Origin: Gordonia zhenghanii
Lineage (GTDB): Bacteria; Actinomycetota; Actinomycetes; Mycobacteriales; Mycobacteriaceae
Assembly (NCBI RefSeq): GCF_021738965.1
Contig: NZ_JAKKOQ010000013.1
Coordinates: 62,001 to 126,000 of the forward strand
Length of the DNA stretch: 64,000 nucleotides
Direction of reading: 5' to 3'
Position 1 is the first letter of the stretch; every line of letters starts with the position of its first letter. The notes beneath the pieces were generated by a model. That model made no database searches. It was not told the origin of the DNA and worked only from the letters and a program-made list of their open reading frames with translations. The position numbers were made by a program, and so were the translations under genes. Below are positions 54,778 to 63,235 of this stretch, in pieces.

Positions 54778-55533
54778 TCAGCGGGTGGTGTAGCCGCCGT
54801 TGGCGAAGATCGTCTGACCGGTGATCCACCAGCCGTCCGTTGCCAGGAAACTCACGATGGGGGCGATGTCCTCGATCTTGGTCAGCTGCCCGTGCATGGC
54901 CTGCGACTTGTGGAACTCGACGCGCTCGGGCGTCTCCTGGCCGTAGAAGAACGGGGTGTCCATCGGCCCGGGCGCGATGGCGGTCACTGAGATACCGCGC
55001 GCCGCATATTCTTTCGCTGCCGCCCGCGTGAAGTGCTCGACGGGGCTCTTTCCGCCCGCGTACGTCGAGTAGCCGTCGGTGAACGCCGCGAGGAGCGCGG
55101 TGACGATGGTGACGATCTTGCCGCCGTCGTTCAAGGTCCGCCCGGCCTCCTTGATGAAGAAGTACGCCGACTTCGCGTTGACGTCGAACATCTCGTCGTA
55201 CTCGAGTTCGGAGGTCTCGGCGATCGGCTTTCGCAGTACCTTGCCGACGGTGTTCACCGCGATGTCGAGCCCGCCGAGGGCGGCGACTGCCTCGTCGAAC
55301 ACACGGGTGACGGTGTCCGGATCGGTGAGGTCACCGCTGAGCAGAACGCCCGTGCGTCCCTCGGCCTGGACTGCAGCGAGAGTCTCTTCGGCCTCAGCCT
55401 TGGACGACTCGCTGTTGTAGTGGATCGCGACGTCCGCGCCCGCGCCTGCTGCCTGTCGGCTGATGAGACCGCCGAGGTTCTTACCGCCGCCTGCGACCAG
55501 AATCCTGCGCCCGTCGAGTGGGTAGTCAGTCAT
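54778..55533 (-). CDS. short-chain dehydrogenase/reductase
   Basis: 251 residues. Classical SDR: the dinucleotide loop G-G-G-K-N-L-G-G at ~15-22, N-T-V-G-K near 95, catalytic S/T then Y-S-T-Y-A-G-G-K (Y-x3-K) near 160, P-G-P-M-D-T-P. The loop differs from the usual T-G-x3-G-x-G in having G-G-G-K-N. GGAGGGG precedes the ATG. Divergent from the TetR gene, and probably controlled by it. Confidence 0.88.
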   Translation of the reverse strand: MTDYPLDGRRILVAGGGKNLGGLISRQAAGAGADVAIHYNSESSKAEAEETLAAVQAEGRTGVLLSGDLTDPDTVTRVFDEAVAALGGLDIAVNTVGKVLRKPIAETSELEYDEMFDVNAKSAYFFIKEAGRTLNDGGKIVTIVTALLAAFTDGYSTYAGGKSPVEHFTRAAAKEYAARGISVTAIAPGPMDTPFFYGQETPERVEFHKSQAMHGQLTKIEDIAPIVSFLATDGWWITGQTIFANGGYTTR

Positions 55534-55576
55534 AATTCCCCTCCGTGTATATCGTTGCTACGTGATGACATATCAA

Positions 55577-55597
55577 CGCTACACGACTAGTGTAGCG
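55577..55597. promoter_or_regulatory. TetR operator between SDR and TetR genes
   Basis: CGCTACAC-GACTA-GTGTAGCG is a perfect 8-5-8 inverted repeat. It ends 2 bases before the TetR GTG and is 44 bases from the SDR start, a plausible autoregulatory site. Confidence 0.7.
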
Positions 55598-55599
55598 GT

Positions 55600-56289
55600 G
55601 TGCCAGAGACAGAGAAGAGTGATACACGGACGCGGCTGGTCGAAGCCGCCGCGGAACTGATCGCTGCGGCACCAGGCGAGGACTTCTCGCTGCGCGACGT
55701 CTGTGAGCGCGTCGGCGTCCGGATGCCGACGCTCTACCACTTCTTCGGCAGCAAGCAAGGTCTGATCGATGCCGTCGTAGAACGCGGGTTCGAGTTGTAC
55801 CTCGACGAGAAGGAGGGCCACGAGTCGAGCGGTGACCCGATCCGCGACATCAGCGACGGGTGGGACGCCCACGTCCGCTTCGGACTGGAGAACCCCGGCT
55901 ACTACACGCTCATGTACGGCAAAGTGCGGCCCGGCTACTCGCCTGCGGCCCATGCAAAGCCCACAATGTTGTTGCGCGCGCTGACCGACCGTGCCGCAGA
56001 TCAGGGCAGGCTCGCTGTCGACCCGGACCAGGCTGTCGCACACATACTCGCGACCAACATCGGCGTGACCCTACGGCAGATCATCCTCGCCGAAGCCGAC
56101 CCGCAACTGTCGTCGGCCGTGCGCGACGCGACGCTCGCGAGCATCACCGGAGAGGGGGCAGGCGGTGCGGGCGCCGACGACCTCCGACGAGTCGCGTCTC
56201 TCGCATCGGGGATCCCCGACGTGCTTGGTCCGACCGAGACCGCGCTGCTCGGCCAGTGGTTGCGCCGGTTAGCCGACCACCTCGACTGA
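55600..56289 (+). CDS. TetR/AcrR family regulator
   Basis: 229 residues from GTG. Helix-turn-helix F-S-L-R-D-V-C-E-R-V-G-V-R-M-P-T-L-Y-H-F-F-G-S-K at ~28-52; the C-terminal domain has the H-V-R-F-G-L-E-N-P-G-Y-Y-T-L-M-Y segment of the WHG-like subgroup. Likely controls the divergent SDR-SnoaL genes. Convergent with the membrane-protein/mshB operon across the repeat block. Confidence 0.88.
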   Translation: MPETEKSDTRTRLVEAAAELIAAAPGEDFSLRDVCERVGVRMPTLYHFFGSKQGLIDAVVERGFELYLDEKEGHESSGDPIRDISDGWDAHVRFGLENPGYYTLMYGKVRPGYSPAAHAKPTMLLRALTDRAADQGRLAVDPDQAVAHILATNIGVTLRQIILAEADPQLSSAVRDATLASITGEGAGGAGADDLRRVASLASGIPDVLGPTETALLGQWLRRLADHLD

Positions 56290-56305
56290 GTGTTTCGCTC
56301 GGTTC

Positions 56306-56425
56306 GAGGCCTCGACTCCGCTCGACCAGCGGATCGGAACTCGGCCAGCGGGTCTCGACTCCGCTCGACCAGCAAGCTGTCTCCTCGACTCCGCTCGACC
56401 AGCGGATCGAAGCTCGGCCAGCGGG
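56306..56425. repeat. dispersed-repeat block between TetR and the membrane protein gene
   Basis: Three copies of CTCGACTCCGCTCGACCAGC (about 56311, 56354 and 56384) with interspersed CTCGGCCAGCGGG. Same family as the other blocks; again between convergent genes. Confidence 0.85.
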
Positions 56426-56779
56426 CTACAAGTTGTTCAGGCGCGACATGGACGTGGCCATGGCGGGGAGGCCGAGACCGCAGAGCAGGAGCAGGAGCAC
56501 ACGCCAGTCGCCGATGAGCGGTCCGTTTCCGTTGATTCCGGGTACCGCGGCGATGACGACGACGGCTGTCCACGCGACGAGCGGCGCATACCGCCACGAC
56601 GAGGAGGTGGTGCCGGCGGCGAGGCGGAGGAGCAGCGTCGTGCCGATCGCCGCAATCACCACGGTGAACGGGACCGGCACCGCACCGATTCGCACGTTCA
56701 GGAAGAAGACGGTCAGCAGGGCGAGCACGACTCCGCACCCGGTCAGCACCGCCAGCTCGATGCGGTCGGCGACGTTCAC
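56426..56779 (-). CDS. four-helix hypothetical membrane protein downstream of mshB (Rv1171-like position)
   Basis: 117 residues from GTG overlapping the mshB stop (GTGA). Four hydrophobic helices (about 8-28, 35-53, 63-80 and 92-105). No motif is known. Conserved position beside mshB in mycobacteria suggests a link, but no function can be given. Confidence 0.75.
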   Translation of the reverse strand: MNVADRIELAVLTGCGVVLALLTVFFLNVRIGAVPVPFTVVIAAIGTTLLLRLAAGTTSSSWRYAPLVAWTAVVVIAAVPGINGNGPLIGDWRVLLLLLCGLGLPAMATSMSRLNNL

Positions 56780-57657
56780 CGGAGGCCCTCGAACAAGTCG
56801 CGTTCGACGCCGTCGCTCGTATCGGCTCGGGATCCCTCGTCGGTCCGGATGAAGTGTTCGACAGGCAGGACCGGTTGCGCGATGAGATTCGACAACGCGT
56901 ACTCGGCGCGCGACGGTGCGATCGTCACCTGAGTCGCGTGCGCGGCGAGCGCGGCGACCTTTCGGTCGAGCACTGCGGTGACGTCGACGGCAGTCGTGAT
57001 CATGTCGTCGGGATAGCTGGGCAACTCCCCCGGCTCAGGCATCCGCCAACCCTCTGGAATCTCGGCGACGGCATCGAGACCGGCGTTCAGCACGGAACGC
57101 GCGGTGACCGACTCGTACACCTTGAGCGGGTACCCGGTCTGCGCAGTCGACTCGGCGATCGCCGCGACCGACACCGAGTGCACCCGCCGGTGGTCGGGGT
57201 GACCGTACGTGCCCGCCTCGTCGTAGGTGACGACGACATGGGGTTCGAAGTCGGCTATCTCGGCGCACAGCGCGGCGACGAGGTCGGCCTGCGCAGCCTG
57301 GAACAGTGCACGCGGGTGCTCGGCGGACGGCGTGCCGGCCATTCCGGAGTCCCGCCACCGGCCCGCGCCGCCGAGGAAACGCGGCTGTGGCGCGGACGCC
57401 GTGTCTGGAGCCAACGCACGGAGGGCGGCGTCGAGTTCGCTGATCCGGAAGCCGCCCAACTGATCGGCTCCGCCGTCCGCGACGAGTCGCGCCCACCGGT
57501 CGCCGATCACCTCGCCCTCCTCGCCGAGTGTGAACGTGACGACGCGGACGTCGACGCCTTCGGCGAGGTACCGCGCGATGACACCGCCGGTCATGATCGA
57601 CTCGTCGTCCGGGTGCGCGTGCAGGAGGAGCAGGCGCGGCCGCTGGCCGGCCGTCAA
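56776..57657 (-). CDS. mshB: N-acetyl-1-D-myo-inositol-2-amino-2-deoxy-alpha-D-glucopyranoside deacetylase (mycothiol biosynthesis)
   Basis: 293 residues starting at TTG, overlapping the lpqW stop (TTGA). The zinc/base motif A-H-P-D-D-E (H15, D17, D18) and the G-H-P-D-H zinc His are intact; L-G-E-E-G-E-V-I-G-D-R-W and G-G-A-G-R-W-R-D-S-G-M are the MshB signature. It deacetylates GlcNAc-Ins in the second committed step of mycothiol synthesis in the cytosol. The preceding GGAGCC supports the TTG start. Confidence 0.95.
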   Translation of the reverse strand: MTAGQRPRLLLLHAHPDDESIMTGGVIARYLAEGVDVRVVTFTLGEEGEVIGDRWARLVADGGADQLGGFRISELDAALRALAPDTASAPQPRFLGGAGRWRDSGMAGTPSAEHPRALFQAAQADLVAALCAEIADFEPHVVVTYDEAGTYGHPDHRRVHSVSVAAIAESTAQTGYPLKVYESVTARSVLNAGLDAVAEIPEGWRMPEPGELPSYPDDMITTAVDVTAVLDRKVAALAAHATQVTIAPSRAEYALSNLIAQPVLPVEHFIRTDEGSRADTSDGVERDLFEGLR

Positions 57658-59591
57658 CCCAGGCTCCAGCGGACGGCGTCACCGAACACTCCGACCTGCG
57701 GAGCTCCGTCCAGTGACACACCGACGATCTCGTCAGTCGAGGCGCCGAGCACCGAGTCCTGGTAGATCGGCAGATAGACGGCTTGGTCGGCCAGTATCGT
57801 CTCGGCGCGAGTCAAGTATTCCTTCGGATCGTCGACGCTCATCGCATCGGTGGCCAGCGACATCAGTTCCGGATCGCACAGGCCCGAGACGTTGCCGGTG
57901 TACGTGCTGTCATCGCTCGGAGCCGTCTGACTCGTTGACCGTTCCGACGTCGTCGGCAGGACGCTCTCGTCGGCGTCGCCCGTGTCCTCGGGATTGTCGG
58001 TGTGTGCACCGGCCTCGGTGCCGGCGGTCGGCGGCTCACAACCGACTTGGGAGGCCAGCGACGTCGCCGGATCGCCGCCCATGCCGGTCCACCCGACGAC
58101 CAGATCGACGCGGGCGTTGACGAGCGCCGAGCCGTACAGATCGGTGTTCGACATGCCTTGAACAACGGCGCGGACACCCGATGCCCGGAGCTGATCGGCG
58201 GTCGTCTCGGCCGCGGACATGATCCGTTCGTCGGAGTTCACCGCACCGATCCGGACCACGAGGTCCTTCCCGTCCTTAGCGACCGGCGCCACCCCCGACG
58301 GCAGTCCCGGAACGTCGCTCGGCGCGGGAGTCGTCGTCGACGGTGTCGTCGACGACTCACTAGGTCCGGTCGACTCCGGGGTCGGCTCAGGCGCCCGAAC
58401 TCCGGAGCGGTACCCGGCTTGGGCAAGGAGGTCGCGCACCTCGGGCGCGGTGGGACGGGCGCGCTCGACGGTGTTGTACCCGAAGTTGGAGGGCGCATAG
58501 ACGGTGTTCGCGAACGGAGTCACGACGGTGTCGCCCGCCGCCGCTGCCCGAATGAGACCGCTGTCGAGCATGCCGAGGATCGCGCGGCGCACCGGCAGCG
58601 ACGCCATGGTCTGCGAACGCGTGTTGGCGTTGACCGTGAGTCCCCGAGTCATCGGACGACGGATCGTCGTCACCCCGGGGATCGCGCCGACCTCGGCGGC
58701 CGACGCGGGTCCCGCGGTCAGCGACACCATCGTGGAGTCCCCGTTGCGGATGGTCTGCGCCATCTGCGGCGCGGAACCCGCACGACGGAGCACTACCTGG
58801 TCAATCTCGGGCGGCTTCCGCCAGTAGCGGTCGTTGCGGATCAGCCGCACCTCGTCGCGTGACCGGTCGATCGAATAGATCGCGAACGGTCCGGCGGTCA
58901 CCGGCTTGCCCTTGTCCATCCCCGTCTGGAAACCGGTCGGCTCGGATTTGAGGCTGTGGCTCGGCAGCAGCGAGGTGAACAGTTCCCGCCACGCCGTGTA
59001 CGGCTTCGCGAAAGTCGCGGTGACGACTTTGCCGCCGCTGCTGGTCTCGACCTTCTTGATGGCTCGATAGCCCGCAGCGCCGACGACGTTCGGCTGCCGC
59101 GACATCTGCTGCCACAGGTAGGCGAAATCGTCTCCGGTCACCGGGAGGCCGTCCGACCACTGCGCGTCGTCGACGATCGTGTAGGTCACCTCGAACGGCT
59201 CGGTCGAGGTGACCTCCGCCGACGCGAGCAGTGCGTCGTTCCGCGTCCACTGAACGCCTTCGGGCGTCTGAGTCGGCCGGAACGCACTCGGCAGAGTGAG
59301 CGCGGCGACCGCCGTCGTCACCGAGCCGAGATCCGATCCGACGTGCGGATTGAATCCCGACCCGATCGAGTCCGTAGCCACGTACACGGTGCGTTCGTCC
59401 GGGTACTCGTTCGGCGTCGTCGTCGGAAGGGTCTCCCTCACCGGGGGCGGTGGGTCGGCCATGCAGGCCGTCGACCCGAACCCGACGACACCGGCCAGAA
59501 CCAGCGCGGTGACGCGTTTCAAACTCCGAGACCCCCGGCCTCTTGAACCCCGACCTCTTGAACGCAGCACCGAGCCTGCCGTGCCGGTCAT
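57654..59591 (-). CDS. lpqW: LpqW-like substrate-binding lipoprotein (ABC family 5 solute-binding fold)
   Basis: 645 residues from ATG at 59591. The signal peptide (basic R-S-R-G-R-G repeat, hydrophobic 28-42) ends in S-T-A-C43; Ser at -3 is unusual for a lipobox. The family 5 oligopeptide-binding fold follows, with a long Ser/Thr/Pro insert (about 430-450). LpqW in mycobacteria regulates PIM/LAM synthesis and does not act as an importer. It sits 16 bases after typA and overlaps mshB, as in mycobacteria. Confidence 0.9.
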   Translation of the reverse strand: MTGTAGSVLRSRGRGSRGRGSRSLKRVTALVLAGVVGFGSTACMADPPPPVRETLPTTTPNEYPDERTVYVATDSIGSGFNPHVGSDLGSVTTAVAALTLPSAFRPTQTPEGVQWTRNDALLASAEVTSTEPFEVTYTIVDDAQWSDGLPVTGDDFAYLWQQMSRQPNVVGAAGYRAIKKVETSSGGKVVTATFAKPYTAWRELFTSLLPSHSLKSEPTGFQTGMDKGKPVTAGPFAIYSIDRSRDEVRLIRNDRYWRKPPEIDQVVLRRAGSAPQMAQTIRNGDSTMVSLTAGPASAAEVGAIPGVTTIRRPMTRGLTVNANTRSQTMASLPVRRAILGMLDSGLIRAAAAGDTVVTPFANTVYAPSNFGYNTVERARPTAPEVRDLLAQAGYRSGVRAPEPTPESTGPSESSTTPSTTTPAPSDVPGLPSGVAPVAKDGKDLVVRIGAVNSDERIMSAAETTADQLRASGVRAVVQGMSNTDLYGSALVNARVDLVVGWTGMGGDPATSLASQVGCEPPTAGTEAGAHTDNPEDTGDADESVLPTTSERSTSQTAPSDDSTYTGNVSGLCDPELMSLATDAMSVDDPKEYLTRAETILADQAVYLPIYQDSVLGASTDEIVGVSLDGAPQVGVFGDAVRWSLG

Positions 59592-59607
59592 CCACGCACC
59601 TTCCGAT

Positions 59608-61515
59608 TTACGAGTTCTGGTCGCGCGACTTGGCGCGTGAACGCTCACGCGCACGAGTCGATGCATCCAGATGCAGCTTACGCACGCGCACCACCTCGGG
59701 CGTCACCTCGACGCACTCGTCGGCGGCACAGAACTCCATCGCGGCCTCGAGGTCGAGGACCATCGGCTTGGCGAGCGTCTCCATGACGTCCGCCGACGAC
59801 TGGCGCATGTTGGTCAGCTTCTTCTCGCGCGTGACATTGATGTCGAGGTCTTCCGCGCGCGGGTTGATACCGACGACATGCCCCTCGTAGGAGTCGTCGC
59901 CCGGGTCGACGAAGAACGTGCCGCGGTCGGCCAGCTGGATCATGGCGAACGGCGTGACGCTGCCCGCACGGTCGGAGACCAGCGAACCGGTGTGGCGGGC
60001 ACGGATCTCGCCCGCCCACGGGCCGTAGTCGGCGAACACCGCGTTGGCGATGCCGGTGCCGCGCGTCTCAGTCATGAAGTCGGTGCGGAAACCGATGAGG
60101 CCGCGGGACGGCACCTCGAACTCCATGCGGACCCAGCCGCTCCCGTGGTTGTTCATCTGATCCATACGGCCCTTGCGAGCGGCCAGCAGCTGGGTGACGG
60201 CGCCCAGGTACTCCTCGGGAACGTCGATCGTCAGGTGCTCGAACGGCTCGTGGACCTTGCCGTCGACCTGACGCGTGACGACCTGCGGCTTGCCGACGGT
60301 GAGCTCGAAGCCTTCGCGACGCATCTGCTCGACGAGGATGGCCAGTGCGAGCTCGCCACGAGCCTGCACCTCCCACGCGTCGGGACGCCCGATGTCCTGC
60401 ACCCGGAGCGACACGTTGCCGACGAGTTCGCTGTCGAGGCGGTCCTTGACCATGCGCGAGGTCAGCTTGTGCCCCTTCACCCGTCCGGCCAGCGGCGCGC
60501 TGTTGGTGCCGACGATCGCCGAGATGGCTGGCTGGTCGACGCTGATACGCGGCAGTGCGATCGGGTTGTCCGGATCGGCGAGCGTATCGCCGATCATGAT
60601 CTCCGACATGCCCGCGACTGCGACGATGTCGCCTGCGGTAGCCACCTCGGCCGGTGCGCGATCGACGCCGAGCGTCACCAGAAGCTCGGTGATCTTCGAC
60701 TTCTCGATGACGGGTTCGCCGTCGACCTCACGGCACCACGACACCTGCTGACCCTTGCGGAGGGTTCCGTTGTGGATGCGGACCAGGCCGAGTCGACCGA
60801 GGAACGGCGACGCGTCCAGGTTGGTGACGTGCGCCTGCAGCGGCGCGTCCACGCTGCCCTTCGGCGCGGGAACGCTGTCGATGAGGACGTCGAACAGCGG
60901 GTCGAGGTTCTCCCCCGAAGGAACCTCGCCGTTGGCGGGCTGCTCGGTGCTGGCGATGCCTGCACGGCCGGACGCGAACAGAACCGGAAGCTCGAGCGCG
61001 AGCTCGGCGGCTTCGGCTGCCTCGTCGTCGAGGTCGGACGCCAGGTCCAGGAGCAGGTCCTGCGCCTCGGTGACGATGTCGCCGATGCGCGCGTCGGGAC
61101 GGTCGGTCTTGTTGACGACGAGGATCACCGGCAGCGACGCGGCGAGTGCCTTGCGCAGCACGAAGCGTGTCTGCGGCAGCGGCCCCTCGGAAGCGTCGAC
61201 GAGGAGGACGACACCGTCGACCATCGACAACGCACGCTCGACCTCGCCACCGAAGTCGGCGTGACCCGGGGTGTCGATGACGTTGATGATGTATTCGGCG
61301 CCGTCGGGCTGACGGCGGTGCACTGCGGTGTTCTTAGCGAGAATGGTGATGCCCTTCTCGCGTTCGAGGTCGCCGGAGTCCATGACGCGGTCGACGAGTT
61401 CGGCGCGCTCGGCGAACACGCCGGACTGACGCAGCATCGCGTCGACCAAGGTGGTCTTGCCGTGGTCGACGTGCGCCACGATCGCGACGTTGCGGAAGTT
61501 GGGGACTGCGCTCAC
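59608..61515 (-). CDS. typA: translational GTPase TypA (BipA)
   Basis: 635 residues. G1 A-H-V-D-H-G-K-T-T, G2/G3 with I-T-I-L-A-K-N-T-A and D-T-P-G-H-A-D-F, G4 N-K-T-D; domains III and V and the BipA C-terminal domain (L-G-A-V-T-Q-L-L-A-A-R-K-G) follow. GTP-dependent ribosome factor under stress or cold. The GTG at 61515 begins the conserved S-A-V-P-N-F-R-N-V-A-I; an ATG at 61530 would add five residues with no ribosome site. Confidence 0.95.
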   Translation of the reverse strand: MSAVPNFRNVAIVAHVDHGKTTLVDAMLRQSGVFAERAELVDRVMDSGDLEREKGITILAKNTAVHRRQPDGAEYIINVIDTPGHADFGGEVERALSMVDGVVLLVDASEGPLPQTRFVLRKALAASLPVILVVNKTDRPDARIGDIVTEAQDLLLDLASDLDDEAAEAAELALELPVLFASGRAGIASTEQPANGEVPSGENLDPLFDVLIDSVPAPKGSVDAPLQAHVTNLDASPFLGRLGLVRIHNGTLRKGQQVSWCREVDGEPVIEKSKITELLVTLGVDRAPAEVATAGDIVAVAGMSEIMIGDTLADPDNPIALPRISVDQPAISAIVGTNSAPLAGRVKGHKLTSRMVKDRLDSELVGNVSLRVQDIGRPDAWEVQARGELALAILVEQMRREGFELTVGKPQVVTRQVDGKVHEPFEHLTIDVPEEYLGAVTQLLAARKGRMDQMNNHGSGWVRMEFEVPSRGLIGFRTDFMTETRGTGIANAVFADYGPWAGEIRARHTGSLVSDRAGSVTPFAMIQLADRGTFFVDPGDDSYEGHVVGINPRAEDLDINVTREKKLTNMRQSSADVMETLAKPMVLDLEAAMEFCAADECVEVTPEVVRVRKLHLDASTRARERSRAKSRDQNS

Positions 61516-61629
61516 TAAGGTCTCTTTCATCGGGCCCGGACTTTTAACCTAGTAAGGATAACGGCACGGTCCGGCCTGACGCGATTTCACCGCTCGCGTT
61601 ATGTGGTTAGGCTGAGCTAAACTCGCCGC

Positions 61630-61806
61630 ATGGGGAAGAGCGATCCCGCTCGCGTCGCGAGCCTGAAGCCGAAGAAGAAGTGCTGCCGTAAATCGACACG
61701 CTGCCTTCGGTGCCCTGTCGTCATCCATCGCATGGGCAAACTCGACTGCGACTCCATGTCGAAGAAGCAGGCCACGAAAGCACTCAAGAAGGCACGCGCG
61801 GCCTGA
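61630..61806 (+). CDS. 58-residue Lys/Cys-rich conserved small protein
   Basis: 58 residues: M-G-K-S-D-P, a Lys-rich stretch, C18-C19, then C25-L-R-C28-P-V-V and a single C40 followed by a Lys/Arg-rich helix. The C-x2-C-P-V-V core with a preceding C-C matches a small Cys/Lys-rich protein I recall in many mycolic-acid actinobacteria; it may bind zinc or nucleic acid. Too short for usual gene finders. It converges on mutT2 8 bases away. Function unknown. Confidence 0.75.
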   Translation: MGKSDPARVASLKPKKKCCRKSTRCLRCPVVIHRMGKLDCDSMSKKQATKALKKARAA

Positions 61807-61814
61807 GCGACCCT

Positions 61815-62222
61815 CTATTCCCGTCCCTGCAGGTCAGCCAGTAGTTCGGGAATCCATTCCCGGTCGTTCGGCACGATCGATCCGAGCGATTCGAGCACGA
61901 CCAGCGCCGCGGAGTCCACCCAGCGGACGTCGAGATGCTCGACTGCCCGCGGCGTTCCGGTGACGACCTGCGCCCGCATCGCAATCAACTCGAGTCCCGG
62001 CTTGGGACACACGGTCACAGCGAGCCGGTCGGTCACGAGGACGCGGACGTCTAATTCCTCACACAACTCACGGACGAGCGCCTCATCGAGCGTTTCGCCC
62101 GGTTCCACCTTGCCTCCGGGCAGTTCCCACAGTCCCGCCAACTCCGGCGGATGAGCGCGTTGCGCCAACAACAGGCGCCCGTCGGCGGAATAGATCGCGC
62201 CGGCCACGACGACAACGCTCAT
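61815..62222 (-). CDS. mutT2: MutT2-type (8-oxo-)dGTP/dCTP pyrophosphohydrolase (NUDIX)
   Basis: 135 residues. The NUDIX box G-G-K-V-E-P-G-E-T-L-D-E-A-L-V-R-E-L-C-E-E-L occupies residues 36-57 with all metal-binding Glu residues; W-E-L-P before it and M-R-A-Q-V after it are typical. It cleans oxidised or modified nucleotides (dCTP and 5-methyl-dCTP in the mycobacterial enzyme). The ATG overlaps the ABC ATPase stop (ATGA). Confidence 0.9.
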   Translation of the reverse strand: MSVVVVAGAIYSADGRLLLAQRAHPPELAGLWELPGGKVEPGETLDEALVRELCEELDVRVLVTDRLAVTVCPKPGLELIAMRAQVVTGTPRAVEHLDVRWVDSAALVVLESLGSIVPNDREWIPELLADLQGRE

Positions 62223-63235
62223 GTGCGCACCACGCCGATCCGTTCGGGCATCGGAGTCAGTGACACCCGGTCCGCAGCAGCGACGGCGACGTCCGAGACC
62301 GCATCGACCGTGCGAGGGCCGACGTCGACCTGCAGGCGCCAGGTCCCGATCAGCGGGACTGCACGGGTGACGACCGCCGCCCCGATCGGGTCGGGCTCGG
62401 CGCGCAGCGAGTCCGGGCGCAGCGCCACCCGACACGGTCCGTCGACGATGTCCAGGTCGGCGTCGACGGGCACCGCCCCGATGTCGGTGGTGAGTACTCC
62501 TGCGCGGACGCCCCCGTCGACGATGTCGGTCGCGCCCAGGAACCGCGCCACCCATTCGTCTGCCGGGCGACGCCAGAGCCGCTGGGGCGCAGCGGTGTCG
62601 ACGATCGATCCATCGCGCATCACGCTGACCACGTCGGCCATGAGCGCCGCTTCGGTGTGGTCGTGCGTCACCACGACGGTCGGGGTACCCGCCGTCCGGA
62701 CGATGTCGGCGATCGTGACGGCGAGGTCGTCCCGGAGTCGGCGATCGAGTGCCGCGAGCGGTTCGTCGAGGAGCAGTAATCGCGGCCTCGGCGCGAGCGC
62801 GCGCGCCAGAGCCACGCGTTGCGCCTGTCCACCGGACAGTTCGGTGACTCGCCAGTTCTGCGCTCCGGGCAGCCGGACGAGTTCGAGGAGTTCGGCGACC
62901 CGCGCCCGCGACTGCGCGCGATCGAGGCCACGCCGCGCGAGCCCGTAGGCGATGTTCTGGCCGACGGTCCGCCCCGGAAACAGTTGACCGTCTTGAAAGA
63001 CGACGCCGAAATCCCGGTGATGCACCGGGATCCGGGTGAGGTCCTGGCCGTCGTACGAGACGGTGCCGGAGGCGACCGGTTCGAGTCCGGCGATCGCACG
63101 CAGCAGCGTCGACTTCCCGCACCCGGACGGACCGAGCAACGCCGTCACCGGCGAGTCGCCGCCGACTTCCCAATCGACCCCGTGCACCACTTCCCGAGAC
63201 CCGTATCGAATCGACACGTCATGCAGCGTCAGCAC
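62219..63235 (-). CDS. thiamine/iron/spermidine-type ABC transporter ATP-binding protein
   Basis: 338 residues from GTG. Walker A G-P-S-G-C-G-K-S-T at 35-43, signature L-S-G-G-Q-A-Q-R near 135, Walker B L-L-L-L-D-E-P; a TOBE-type C-terminal domain from about 235. It resembles FbpC/PotA/ThiQ. It overlaps the permease stop by 17 bases, so both form one operon with mutT2. The substrate is not identified; the binding protein would lie upstream, outside the window. Confidence 0.9.
   Translation of the reverse strand: MLTLHDVSIRYGSREVVHGVDWEVGGDSPVTALLGPSGCGKSTLLRAIAGLEPVASGTVSYDGQDLTRIPVHHRDFGVVFQDGQLFPGRTVGQNIAYGLARRGLDRAQSRARVAELLELVRLPGAQNWRVTELSGGQAQRVALARALAPRPRLLLLDEPLAALDRRLRDDLAVTIADIVRTAGTPTVVVTHDHTEAALMADVVSVMRDGSIVDTAAPQRLWRRPADEWVARFLGATDIVDGGVRAGVLTTDIGAVPVDADLDIVDGPCRVALRPDSLRAEPDPIGAAVVTRAVPLIGTWRLQVDVGPRTVDAVSDVAVAAADRVSLTPMPERIGVVRT

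Noticed and set aside
59671..61518. 615-codon plus-strand frame
   Set aside because: Antisense of typA; no motif, no ribosome site.
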